Positions 1 through 5,550 of a DNA stretch of 6,040 bases are shown piece by piece. The stretch is taken from assembly GCA_003577365.1 (NCBI GenBank), contig QEUY01000347.1, positions 1 to 6,040 of the forward strand. The letters run 5' to 3'. The notes under the pieces are model-generated. The model saw only the letters and a list, made by a program, of their open reading frames with translations, was not told the DNA's origin and searched no databases. Source of the stretch: Chloroflexota bacterium (GTDB lineage: Bacteria > Chloroflexota > Anaerolineae > Caldilineales > Caldilineaceae). A program made the translations under genes and the position numbers. Numbering within the stretch: position 1 is the stretch's first letter; each line of letters begins with the position of its first letter.

Positions 1-26
1 GTGGGCAGGCGCGTGTGCCTGCCGCC
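1..26. repeat. Diverged GC-rich inverted repeat, family member 1
   Basis: Arms GGCAGGC (4-10) and GCCTGCC (17-23) form a perfect 7-bp stem around a 6-base loop. The GTGGG prefix and the overall pattern resemble the reverse complement of the two identical elements at 99-124 and 197-222, so this looks like a diverged copy in the opposite orientation. The assignment to the family rests on that resemblance only, and the element may begin before the window. Confidence 0.45.
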
Positions 27-69
27 GTCGATCTACATGGTTGTGTTTGATCGCGCAAGGTTCACCGCC

Positions 70-92
70 GGGGCCGCCCCCTGGGCGGCCCC
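70..92. repeat. Perfect 10-bp GC inverted repeat
   Basis: GGGGCCGCCC (70-79) and GGGCGGCCCC (83-92) are exact reverse complements around the 3-base spacer CCT. The stem is all G and C, and no T-run follows, so it is not a classical intrinsic terminator. It lies 6 bases before the first full copy of the neighbouring repeat and is probably part of the same repeat cluster. Confidence 0.6.
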
Positions 93-98
93 AGACCC

Positions 99-124
99 GG
101 ACAGGCACGGGGGCCTGTCCCTAC
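99..124. repeat. Short interspersed palindromic repeat, copy A
   Basis: This 26-base unit has arms GGACAGGC (99-106) and GCCTGTCC (113-120), loop ACGGGG, and a CTAC tail. It is identical base for base to 197-222. Small GC-rich hairpin units repeated in intergenic DNA are typical of REP-like or MITE-like dispersed elements. That this unit is dispersed through the genome is inference; the window shows only the local copies. Confidence 0.75.
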
Positions 125-138
125 CGAGACGCGTCCCC

Positions 139-165
139 GTAGGGTGCGGCCCCCCGTGGCCGCCC
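139..165. repeat. Diverged palindromic repeat in inverted orientation
   Basis: The unit starts GTAGGG, which is the reverse complement of the CCCTAC end of copies A and B. It continues with arms GCGGCC (146-151) and GGCCGC (158-163) around CCCCGT. Layout and loop match an inverted copy of the 99-124 element with paired changes in the stem (ACAGGC to TGCGGC), as expected if the hairpin itself is conserved. Confidence 0.5.
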
Positions 166-196
166 GTCTGCCACGCGCACGGACAGGCGCGCATGC

Positions 197-222
197 GGAC
201 AGGCACGGGGGCCTGTCCCTAC
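197..222. repeat. Short interspersed palindromic repeat, copy B
   Basis: Identical to 99-124: arms GGACAGGC (197-204) and GCCTGTCC (211-218), loop ACGGGG, CTAC tail. An extra half-arm GGACAGGC sits just upstream at 181-188, suggesting a truncated further copy. A run of five T lies at 225-229, six bases past the stem, so weak terminator activity for a + strand transcript entering from the left is possible. I see no gene between 1 and 432: this stretch holds the repeat cluster, then about 90 featureless bases, then the promoter region for the gene at 433. Confidence 0.75.
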
Positions 223-315
223 AATTTTTGAGACGCGGCGTTACGGCGCGGCGGGCTGAGCCGGTTCTCGGCCGCGCGCCGGCGTCTTGAGTTCATGAGC
301 TTTAGGCATTCCTCT

Positions 316-332
316 CATTATACCAGATAATG
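316..332. promoter_or_regulatory. Small palindrome upstream of the -35, possible operator
   Basis: CATTAT (316-321) and ATAATG (327-332) are perfect inverted arms around ACCAG. The element ends two bases before the -35 hexamer at 335, a common place for an activator or repressor site. AT-rich sequence is otherwise scarce here. No regulator family can be named from a 6+5+6 site, so this is only a candidate. Confidence 0.3.
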
Positions 333-334
333 CT

Positions 335-363
335 TTGACCGATGGCCGCGAAGGTTGCATAAT
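335..363 (+). promoter_or_regulatory. Sigma70-type promoter for the amino-acid transporter genes
   Basis: TTGACC (335-340) is a 5/6 match to the -35 consensus and CATAAT (358-363) a 5/6 match to the -10 consensus. The spacer is exactly 17 bases. Transcription would start near 370, giving a leader of about 60 bases before the start codon at 433. It is the best-looking promoter on this strand and sits where one is needed. Confidence 0.65.
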
Positions 364-381
364 CGAGGTGCAAATTCGACT

Positions 382-418
382 GCCAATCAAATGTCCAATC
401 GAACAGTCTCCAATTGAA
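382..418 (+). repeat. Three-fold CCAAT-type direct repeat in the leader
   Basis: GCCAATCAAA (382-391), TCCAATCGAA (394-403) and TCCAATTGAA (409-418) are imperfect direct copies lying between the predicted transcription start and the ribosome binding site. They could be a multi-copy regulator site or chance repetition in a low-GC leader. No function is assigned. Confidence 0.4.
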
Positions 419-432
419 CCGGGGGAACCCTT

Positions 433-1225
433 ATGAAATCGCGATATCTTTGGATTGCGCTCTGGGCGGCTGTCGCCGTGCTGCTGTTGGGCGCATGTCA
501 GGCCGTCCAGACACCGGGCAGCAGCGGCGAAGCCGCTGCCGAAGCGGTCCCGTGCAACCGGGCGGAGATCACCGAGACCGGCGGCGCGCCCAGCCTCAAC
601 GGCTGTGTGCTGCGCGTCGCCGTGGAAAACGCCTACCAGCCCTTCAACTACATCGACCCTGATAGTGGTGAAGCCGTGGGCTATGACTACGACATCTTTG
701 CCGAGGTCTGCACGCGCATCGACTGCCAGGTCGAGTATATCGAGACCAGTTGGGACGCCATGGTGGCGGTGATGGGCGGCGAGGGCAGCTTCGACACCTT
801 CGACGTGGGCGCCGACGGCATCACCATCACCGAGGAACGCGCCCAGCATGTCGACTTCTCGATCCCCTATATCACCTCGCAGCAGTTGCTGCTGGTGCGC
901 ATCGACGAGGATCGCTTTACCCAGCCCGCCGAGTTTGCCGCCGACCCCAACCTGATCGTCGGCACGCAGCTTGGCACGACCAACTACGACGCCGCCGTCG
1001 AGCTGGTGGGCGAAGACCGCGTGCGCGCCTATGACCAGTTTGGCCCGGGCCAACAGCGACAAGGTAAAGCTCACCGGCGACCCGATCGTAGGCGAGGAGC
1101 TAGGCTTTATCTTTGGCAAGGGCAGCCCGCTGCGGGAGCCGGTCAACTGGGCGCTGCAGCAGATGATGGACGACGGCAAGCTCGACGAGCTCTATCAGAA
1201 GTGGTTTATCACCGAACAGCAATAA
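433..1225 (+). pseudogene. Family-3 solute-binding lipoprotein of an amino-acid ABC transporter, broken by deletion and frameshift
   Basis: The protein should bind a polar amino acid outside the membrane and deliver it to the permease encoded next. ATG 433 follows GGGGGA (421-426). Residues 1-22 are a lipoprotein signal ending LLGAC, with C22 the lipid-modified cysteine. The binding domain begins at LRVAVENAYQPFNYI (60-74). VGYDYDIFAEV (82-92) matches the family-3 signature region, and GITITEER (129-136) carries the threonine and arginine that hold the ligand carboxylate in relatives such as GlnH. C41, C58, C93 and C98 could form disulfides. After YDQFGP (200-205) the initial frame turns into arginine-rich nonsense and stops at 1260. 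True C-terminal sequence ([20 protein letters not shown] to [10 protein letters not shown]) resumes one base over and ends at 1225. Against GlnH about 29 residues are missing, including the strand with the ligand aspartate. So this is deletion plus frameshift, either a real mutation or a local assembly error. The family call is firm; loss of function is likely. Confidence 0.8.
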
Positions 1226-1262
1226 CAGCTAGACAGCGTATACAGCGGCGCATGTTCTAGCC

Positions 1263-1302
1263 AACCACTGACCCTAAAGGTAGGCTTTTAGGGTCAGTGG
1301 TT
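1263..1302. promoter_or_regulatory. Strong intergenic hairpin between binding-protein and permease genes
   Basis: The 16-base arms 1263-1278 (AACCACTGACCCTAAA) and 1287-1302 are exact reverse complements. A G-T and a G-C pair extend the stem to 18 pairs, leaving a TAGG tetraloop. No T-run follows on either strand, so it is not a standard intrinsic terminator. In many ABC import operons a hairpin here protects the binding-protein mRNA from 3' decay and lowers permease output; that role is inferred from position. It could also be a dispersed repeat. Confidence 0.7.
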
Positions 1303-1341
1303 CCGTCCTCGCCTATTGATCCAATAAGGAACCCGACGCGC

Positions 1342-2214
1342 ATGGCAGCGAACACCGAAAGCCCACTGAGTACTGGCCGCTCGCGTATGCTGGGTTGGTC
1401 GTTTGAGGGCGTTTCCAAATGGCCCTGGTGGCTGTTGGTTGCGCTGCTCGGCGCGTTCTACATCATCTTTCTGATCTTGACCGACCCACAGATGCAAAGG
1501 ACCTTTTGGTTCATCTCCGGCCAAACGCCGGAGGGCCTGAGCGCGGGCCGCCTGCTCTTCAAGGGTATCAGCGTCACCTTGACCGTCGCCGTGGGGGCCT
1601 ATGCCCTGTCGACGCTGATCGGCCTGGTCTTTGGCATCATGCGCTCGTCGTCGAACCCCTTCTTTTACAATCTCGCCTCGCTCTATGTCGAGTTGATCCG
1701 CGGCATCCCCATGCTGGTGCTGCTGCTCTATGTCGCCTTTGCGCTGACGCCGCTCTTTGTGATCTTGCTCAACTCGCTGGGCATTCCCATCACCACGCGC
1801 GAGATCCCCAACGAAGTGCGCGCTATGGTGGCGCTGGCGCTGGGCTACGGCGCGTTCTCGGCGGAGATCTTCCGTGCCGGCATCCAGTCGGTCGAATATG
1901 GGCAGCACGAAGCGGCGCGCGCCCTGGGCATGGGCTATTTCCAGACCATGCGCTTTGTGGTCTTGCCCCAAGCCATCCGCCGCATCCTCCCTGCCCTGGG
2001 CAATGACTTTATCTCGATGGTCAAAGATTCGTCGCTGGTCGCCATCTTGGGCGTGCAGGACCTGACGCAGTTGACCCGTCTCTACTACAGCGGCAACTTC
2101 CTCTATATGCAGTCGCTGACCATGCTGGCCTTCATGTACCTGATCTTGGTCGTGCTGCTCACGCGGCTGGTACGGCTGATGGAGGCGCGGCTGCACCGCG
2201 CCTACGCCCGCTGA
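1342..2214 (+). CDS. Amino-acid ABC transporter permease, HisM/GlnP type
   Basis: This 290-residue inner-membrane protein forms the channel of a polar amino-acid importer and would pair with the binding protein encoded just before it. Hydrophobic segments lie near residues 29-46, 76-100, 122-146, 160-180 and 256-279. ELIRGIPMLVLLLYVAF (117-133) is typical of the HisM/GlnP/ArtQ group. The EAA loop that contacts the ATPase is intact: E190 AARALG with P209 QA 19 residues on. GNDFISMVKDSSL (220-232) is also characteristic. The N-terminus (1-75) is longer than in GlnP, carrying an extra segment before the transport domain, as seen in several non-enteric homologues. ATG 1342 is preferred, with AAGGA at 1326-1330. 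The in-frame GTG at 1297 lies inside the intergenic hairpin and would add 15 unlikely residues. No ATPase or second permease gene adjoins it, so it probably works as a homodimer with an ATPase encoded elsewhere. The reading frame shows no damage, unlike its partner gene. Confidence 0.93.
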   Translation: MAANTESPLSTGRSRMLGWSFEGVSKWPWWLLVALLGAFYIIFLILTDPQMQRTFWFISGQTPEGLSAGRLLFKGISVTLTVAVGAYALSTLIGLVFGIMRSSSNPFFYNLASLYVELIRGIPMLVLLLYVAFALTPLFVILLNSLGIPITTREIPNEVRAMVALALGYGAFSAEIFRAGIQSVEYGQHEAARALGMGYFQTMRFVVLPQAIRRILPALGNDFISMVKDSSLVAILGVQDLTQLTRLYYSGNFLYMQSLTMLAFMYLILVVLLTRLVRLMEARLHRAYAR

Positions 2215-2224
2215 CGACGCCGCC

Positions 2225-3172
2225 GTGAACAGGCCACGGATTTTGCTCGCGTTGGCTGTGCTTTTAATCGGGGTGGGCTGCCAGCCGATCCAGGGGAACC
2301 CGGCCTCGCCTCTTGTCCTCTCTCAGCCAACCGGCGCACCGGCCGCGACCGCGCCCGACCTTACAGAGCCGCTAGACCCGTATCAAGAACTGCTCATCCA
2401 CGCCCACATGGTTCTGGGGCCGAAACAGAACTATCCGGATGCCCCTATGCCGCCGCGCATTTTGATCGGACAGCTACCGGCCAACTTGCCCTTTGTTGTC
2501 CCGCTTCCCGCATCGGCCAGGGTGATCGGGAGCATCACCTCCCCCGCCGAGAGTGACGGCAGTGTCTATGCAACCGTCGTCCAGCCATTAGATAGAGCAT
2601 CCACCTTCTTTGAAACAGAATTTGAGCAGCTAGGCTACAGACCGTGGTCAGATGTACCCGGATTCTTGCCACACCCAGACTTTGCCGCCAACTTCCGCAT
2701 CCTATGCGGCCCTGACCCCACGATTGAAGTGATGGTCGTCCTCTACGAACCGGCCCCTGGCCGCACCCATGTCCAAGTCCATGTCTCCCATACCCCTTCC
2801 GGCCCTTGTTTGGCAGCCAGCCTAGAGGCCGCAACACCCGACGACTTCTCTCCACTGCCGGAACTTTCTCACCCAGCCGATCTGCTAGCGTATGAGCTTG
2901 GTAGAGAAGCGCATTACACGGCAGGTTCGGCTTGGTTTGAACTGGAGGGAACACTGTCTACACTCGAATTGTTTGAGCATTACAGCCAGCAACTGGTGGA
3001 ACAGGGGTGGCAACAAGCTGCTGTGCAGAATGGGCTGACTCTGTCGTGGAGCCAATGGTCCTTTGAGGACACCCTGGGGCACACGTGGAACGGCTTCCTC
3101 TATATTCTGCCAAGCGGTAGCTCATCCACAGAACATCTATTGTTGATAAGAACTGTTCGGCAGCCACAGTAG
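2225..3172 (+). CDS. Predicted lipoprotein with two similar modules, function unknown
   Basis: I do not recognise this 315-residue protein. It starts at GTG 2225, 10 bases after the permease stop, with no clear ribosome binding site. Residues 1-19 look like a lipoprotein signal (RPRILLALAVLLIGVGC, C19), although glycine at -3 is unusual. A Pro/Ala/Thr-rich linker follows to about residue 50. Two modules then share a pattern: short strands, then a helix ending in an aromatic after Gly, then two or three strands. In module 1 (about 88-188) the helix is RASTFFETEFEQLGYRPW (124-141), with VMVVLYEP and HVQVHVSH after it. In module 2 (about 211-311) it is STLELFEHYSQQLVEQGW (245-262), with NGFLYILP and EHLLLIRT after it. 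This suggests an internal duplication of an alpha/beta domain outside the membrane. Cysteines C161 and C195 could pair. Codons are visibly less GC-biased than in the neighbours, hinting at separate ancestry. Its place after the permease suggests co-transcription, but a transport role is not shown. Confidence 0.8.
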   Translation: MNRPRILLALAVLLIGVGCQPIQGNPASPLVLSQPTGAPAATAPDLTEPLDPYQELLIHAHMVLGPKQNYPDAPMPPRILIGQLPANLPFVVPLPASARVIGSITSPAESDGSVYATVVQPLDRASTFFETEFEQLGYRPWSDVPGFLPHPDFAANFRILCGPDPTIEVMVVLYEPAPGRTHVQVHVSHTPSGPCLAASLEAATPDDFSPLPELSHPADLLAYELGREAHYTAGSAWFELEGTLSTLELFEHYSQQLVEQGWQQAAVQNGLTLSWSQWSFEDTLGHTWNGFLYILPSGSSSTEHLLLIRTVRQPQ

Positions 3173-3247
3173 ACTTCAAAAGCGCAGCCCTCACCAGACA
3201 CAGTCCTACCTATCCTGTCCATTCTCTCACCTGTCGGAGCGCGCAGC

Positions 3248-4432
3248 ATGAAGATCACCGCGATCAAGACCTTTATTGTCGATGGCGGCTTTCGCCCCTG
3301 GACCTTTGTCAAGGTCGAGACAAATGAGCCGGGGCTGGTGGGCTGGGGCGACTGCACCGATTGGGGGTCGCCGGGGCCGGTGGCTGCCACGGTCGAACGC
3401 TACAGCGAATGGGTGATCGGCCGTGACCCGATGCAGGCCGAATCGATCTGGTGGGATCTCTCCACGGCGTCGCTGCGCCATGTGGGCGGCATCGCCTGGA
3501 AGGCCATGGCGGGGATTGACTCTGCGCTGTGGGATATCCGCGGCAAGGCGCTCAATGCGCCTGTCTGGCAGCTCCTGGGCGGCAAAATGCGTGATGAACT
3601 GCGCCTCTACTGGTCGCACTGCGGGTCGGTGCGCGCCCGCCACGCCGACCGGCTCGGCCTGCCCTCGGTGGAGACGACTGACGACCTGCGCCGGTTGGCC
3701 GAAGAGGTCAAGGAGCGCGGCTTCACCGCCATCAAGACCAACCTCTTTGCGCTCAAAGACCGGCCCGACGCCGCGCCGCTGCTCAACCGCACCTATCACC
3801 ACGCCGGCGACGCCCCGCCCGAGGTGATCCGCAACGCCGAACTGATCGTCGGGACCTTTCGCGAGAGCCTAGGACCGGATGTCGGCATCGCGCTCGACGT
3901 GGCCTTTACCTTTAAGCTGGGCGGGGCGATCAAGCTGGCCCGCGCCCTCGAACCCTACGACCTGATGTGGCTGGAGACCGAGACGCTCGACCCCGACGCG
4001 CTGCGCACGGTGCGCGAATCCACCCGGACGCCGCTCTGCACCGGCGAAAGCCTCTTTGGGAGCCACGGCTATAAGCCCTTCCTACAACTGCACGCGCAGG
4101 ATGTGATCATGCCCGACTTTGCCTGGAACGGCATCACCATGGGCAAGAAGATCGCCGACCTGGCCCATGCCTATGACACGCTGGTCGCGCCGCACAACTG
4201 CCACAGCCCGATCAACACCCTGGTCTCGGCTGCGGTCTGCGCCACGATCCCCAACTTCTACATCCAGGAGCTAGACGTGGACGACGCGCCCTGGCGCGAC
4301 GACATCATGACGCATCCGTTCCAAGTAGAAAACGGCTATCTCAAGCTCAGCGACCGGCCCGGCCTGGGGTCCGACCTGATCGAAGAGGAACTACGCAAGC
4401 ATCCCCCCGCCTCCTACCCCGGCGCGCGGTGA
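3248..4432 (+). CDS. Mandelate racemase/muconate lactonizing enzyme family protein, probable acid-sugar dehydratase
   Basis: A cytosolic enolase-superfamily enzyme of 394 residues, the usual length. Such enzymes remove the proton next to a carboxylate with Mg2+ help, and many in this subgroup dehydrate sugar acids. The N-terminal capping domain spans about 1-120, including VGWGDCTDWG (31-40) and AMAGIDSALWDIRGK (86-100). The barrel follows with its expected landmarks: lysine K163 in AIKTN; metal ligands D217 (ALDVAF), E243 (WLETE) and E267 (CTGES); an Asp-His pair D290 (MPDFAWNGI) and H316 (APHNCHSPI); and E341 (IQELD) near the end. The usual WxEEP after the second strand reads WLETET here, and the residue two after D217 is alanine, where many relatives have Asn or His, so substrate preference may differ from known galactonate-type dehydratases. 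ATG 3248 follows GGAG (3236-3239) at 8 bases. The gap from the lipoprotein gene is 75 bases without a clear promoter or terminator. The exact substrate cannot be read from the sequence. Confidence 0.92.
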   Translation: MKITAIKTFIVDGGFRPWTFVKVETNEPGLVGWGDCTDWGSPGPVAATVERYSEWVIGRDPMQAESIWWDLSTASLRHVGGIAWKAMAGIDSALWDIRGKALNAPVWQLLGGKMRDELRLYWSHCGSVRARHADRLGLPSVETTDDLRRLAEEVKERGFTAIKTNLFALKDRPDAAPLLNRTYHHAGDAPPEVIRNAELIVGTFRESLGPDVGIALDVAFTFKLGGAIKLARALEPYDLMWLETETLDPDALRTVRESTRTPLCTGESLFGSHGYKPFLQLHAQDVIMPDFAWNGITMGKKIADLAHAYDTLVAPHNCHSPINTLVSAAVCATIPNFYIQELDVDDAPWRDDIMTHPFQVENGYLKLSDRPGLGSDLIEEELRKHPPASYPGAR

Positions 4433-4451
4433 ATTCTTCCGCCTTCTGCCC

Positions 4452-5459
4452 CTACTCCCTACTGCCCAGGGCCGTGACGATGCGATCCACGGTCGAGCGC
4501 ATCAGGTCGACATAGCTGGGGGCTGGGCCATCCGCCGCGCTGAGCGATGCCGTGTAGAGCGTTACGACCTCGATGCCCAGATCTTGAGCAAGCTGCTCTT
4601 CCAAGCGCGGGTTGACCGTCGTCCCCACAAAGATGGCCGGCACGCCTGCCGCTGCGATCTGGTCATGCAGCACGGCCAGTTGTTGGGCCGACGGCTCCGC
4701 CATAGTGCTGATCGCCGGGATCACTGCGCCGATCACCTCAAAGCCATAGGCGCGCGCAAAATAGTTAAACTCGGCGTGGTCGCTGACCAGCTTGCGCCGG
4801 GCCGGGGGCAGCGTGTCGATGCGGGCGCGGATCTCGGCATCCAGTTCGGCCAGCGTCGCCGTGTACTGCTCGGCGGCGGTAGCATACTCCGCCGCGTGCG
4901 CCGCGTCTAGGCGGCTGAGCGCATCGCGGATCGTCCCCGTCCACAGGATCACATTGGCGACGTCGAACCAGGTGTGGGGGTCCCCCTCGGCGTGTTCATG
5001 GGCATCTTGTGCACCGGCGTCCTGGGCATGTTCGCCGTCCATCGCCAACGGTGTGACCGCGGCGTTGACTGAGACCACCGGCGCGGCGCTGTCCAACGTG
5101 CCCAACGCCGGCATCAGTGCCTCCTCCAGCCCCAGCCCGTTGATAAAGATCAGATCGGCCTGGTTCAGCGTGCGCAGGTCTTGGGGCGTGGCGGTGTAGG
5201 CATGGGGGTCTGCGCCCAGGGGCAACAGGGTGACAAGATCGATCCGATCCCCCCCCACCTGCGCCACCACATCGGCCACGATGCTGGTCGTCGCCACCAC
5301 CCGCAGCTTTTCGTCCTCGGCCAAATCGCGTGCGGCAGGTGTGGGTTGTGTAGCAGTTTGGGACGAGGGGGGCGCAGATGGCGTACAAGCCGCCAGCGCC
5401 AGAACCAGGATCATCCCCAGCGGAAGCAGGCGGCGCAGCAGGGCACGGGTTGAGGTCAC
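4452..5459 (-). CDS. znuA: ZnuA-type zinc/manganese ABC transporter solute-binding lipoprotein
   Basis: The protein captures a divalent metal outside the membrane for an ABC importer (cluster A-I). The GTG start at 5459 gives 335 residues. TSTRALLRRLLPLGMILVLALAAC is a clean lipoprotein signal, with C25 lipidated. An upstream ATG at 5531 would put the promoter -10 start region and operator inside the gene and is rejected. A Ser/Thr/Pro linker leads to the fold at 52. Metal ligands are expected at H86 (ADPHAYTATPQDL), H162 (GDPHTWFD) and H228 (SDHAEFNYFARAYG), with D310 a possible fourth. Histidine at the third site, where PsaA-like manganese binders have glutamate, favours zinc. A His/acid-rich loop (141-160, H144, H154, H156) precedes H162, as in ZnuA proteins. 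The gene has its own Fur-box promoter. No permease or ATPase gene follows; instead it converges on the enolase-family gene with a 19-base gap and no visible terminator. The family is certain; zinc over manganese is likely. Confidence 0.93.
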   Translation of the reverse strand: MTSTRALLRRLLPLGMILVLALAACTPSAPPSSQTATQPTPAARDLAEDEKLRVVATTSIVADVVAQVGGDRIDLVTLLPLGADPHAYTATPQDLRTLNQADLIFINGLGLEEALMPALGTLDSAAPVVSVNAAVTPLAMDGEHAQDAGAQDAHEHAEGDPHTWFDVANVILWTGTIRDALSRLDAAHAAEYATAAEQYTATLAELDAEIRARIDTLPPARRKLVSDHAEFNYFARAYGFEVIGAVIPAISTMAEPSAQQLAVLHDQIAAAGVPAIFVGTTVNPRLEEQLAQDLGIEVVTLYTASLSAADGPAPSYVDLMRSTVDRIVTALGSRE

Positions 5460-5463
5460 ACTT

Positions 5464-5470
5464 CCTCCTT
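5464..5470 (-). promoter_or_regulatory. Ribosome binding site that fixes the ZnuA start
   Basis: On the - strand AAGGAGG, a full anti-16S match, ends four bases before GTG 5459. The spacing is slightly short, but the match is the best in the window and there is no other in-frame start until an internal Met at residue 16, which would leave the signal peptide without its positive charges. Confidence 0.85.
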
Positions 5471-5490
5471 GTGATGCGCGGTCGATCCCA

Positions 5491-5513
5491 CAAATGAGAA
5501 TCATTCTCATTTG
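5491..5513. promoter_or_regulatory. Fur/Zur-family operator, perfect 23-base palindrome
   Basis: CAAATGAGAAT (5491-5501) and ATTCTCATTTG (5503-5513) are exact reverse complements around one central base. The core TGAGAAT-C-ATTCTCA is the 7-1-7 layout of Fur-superfamily boxes and differs from the Fur consensus TGATAAT-N-ATTATCA at one position per half. On the - strand it begins about two bases past the predicted transcription start of the ZnuA gene, where a bound repressor blocks the polymerase. Which member binds (Zur, Fur or Mur) cannot be told from the site; the gene it controls favours Zur. Confidence 0.88.
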
Positions 5514-5521
5514 GCGCGCTG

Positions 5522-5550
5522 ATTCTAGCAAGGATGAAGCTCCCTGTCAA
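5522..5550 (-). promoter_or_regulatory. Strong sigma70-type promoter of the ZnuA gene
   Basis: On the - strand a perfect -35 TTGACA (5550-5545) and a 5/6 -10 TAGAAT (5527-5522) are separated by exactly 17 bases. The predicted start of transcription is near 5515, giving a leader of about 55 bases that contains the palindrome and the ribosome binding site. The TGA inside TTGACA is the stop codon of the upstream ATP-grasp gene. Confidence 0.82.

Noticed and set aside
1..222. CRISPR array
   Set aside because: The repeats are irregularly spaced, occur in both orientations, and have no constant-length spacers.
1..231. Open + strand frame of 76 residues at the left edge
   Set aside because: It consists of the palindromic repeats and GC hairpins, has no family resemblance, and its composition follows the repeats.
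1030..1070. Programmed ribosomal frameshift as the explanation for the split binding-protein gene
   Set aside because: Frameshifting would not restore the roughly 29 missing family residues, and no slippery run is present, only a GC palindrome.
241..1179. Long open - strand frame of 312 residues opposite the binding-protein gene
   Set aside because: It is the antisense of a clearly recognisable binding protein in GC-rich DNA; its translation shows no domain and the opposite strand has promoter, ribosome site and lipobox.
1297..1341. GTG 1297 as the permease start
   Set aside because: It lies in the right arm of the hairpin, has no ribosome site, and adds residues without family support; ATG 1342 has AAGGA upstream.
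1294..2196. Long open - strand frame of 300 residues opposite the permease
   Set aside because: His/Gln/Arg-rich antisense product of a membrane protein gene; no motifs and no ribosome site.
3143..3171. TTGATA followed by a weak -10 upstream of the enolase-family gene
   Set aside because: The downstream hexamer at 17 bases (ACAGTA) is poor and it overlaps the end of the previous gene; not enough to call a promoter.
5460..5531. ATG 5531 as the ZnuA start
   Set aside because: It would lie upstream of the predicted transcription start and encode the operator; GTG 5459 has AAGGAGG and yields a standard lipoprotein signal.
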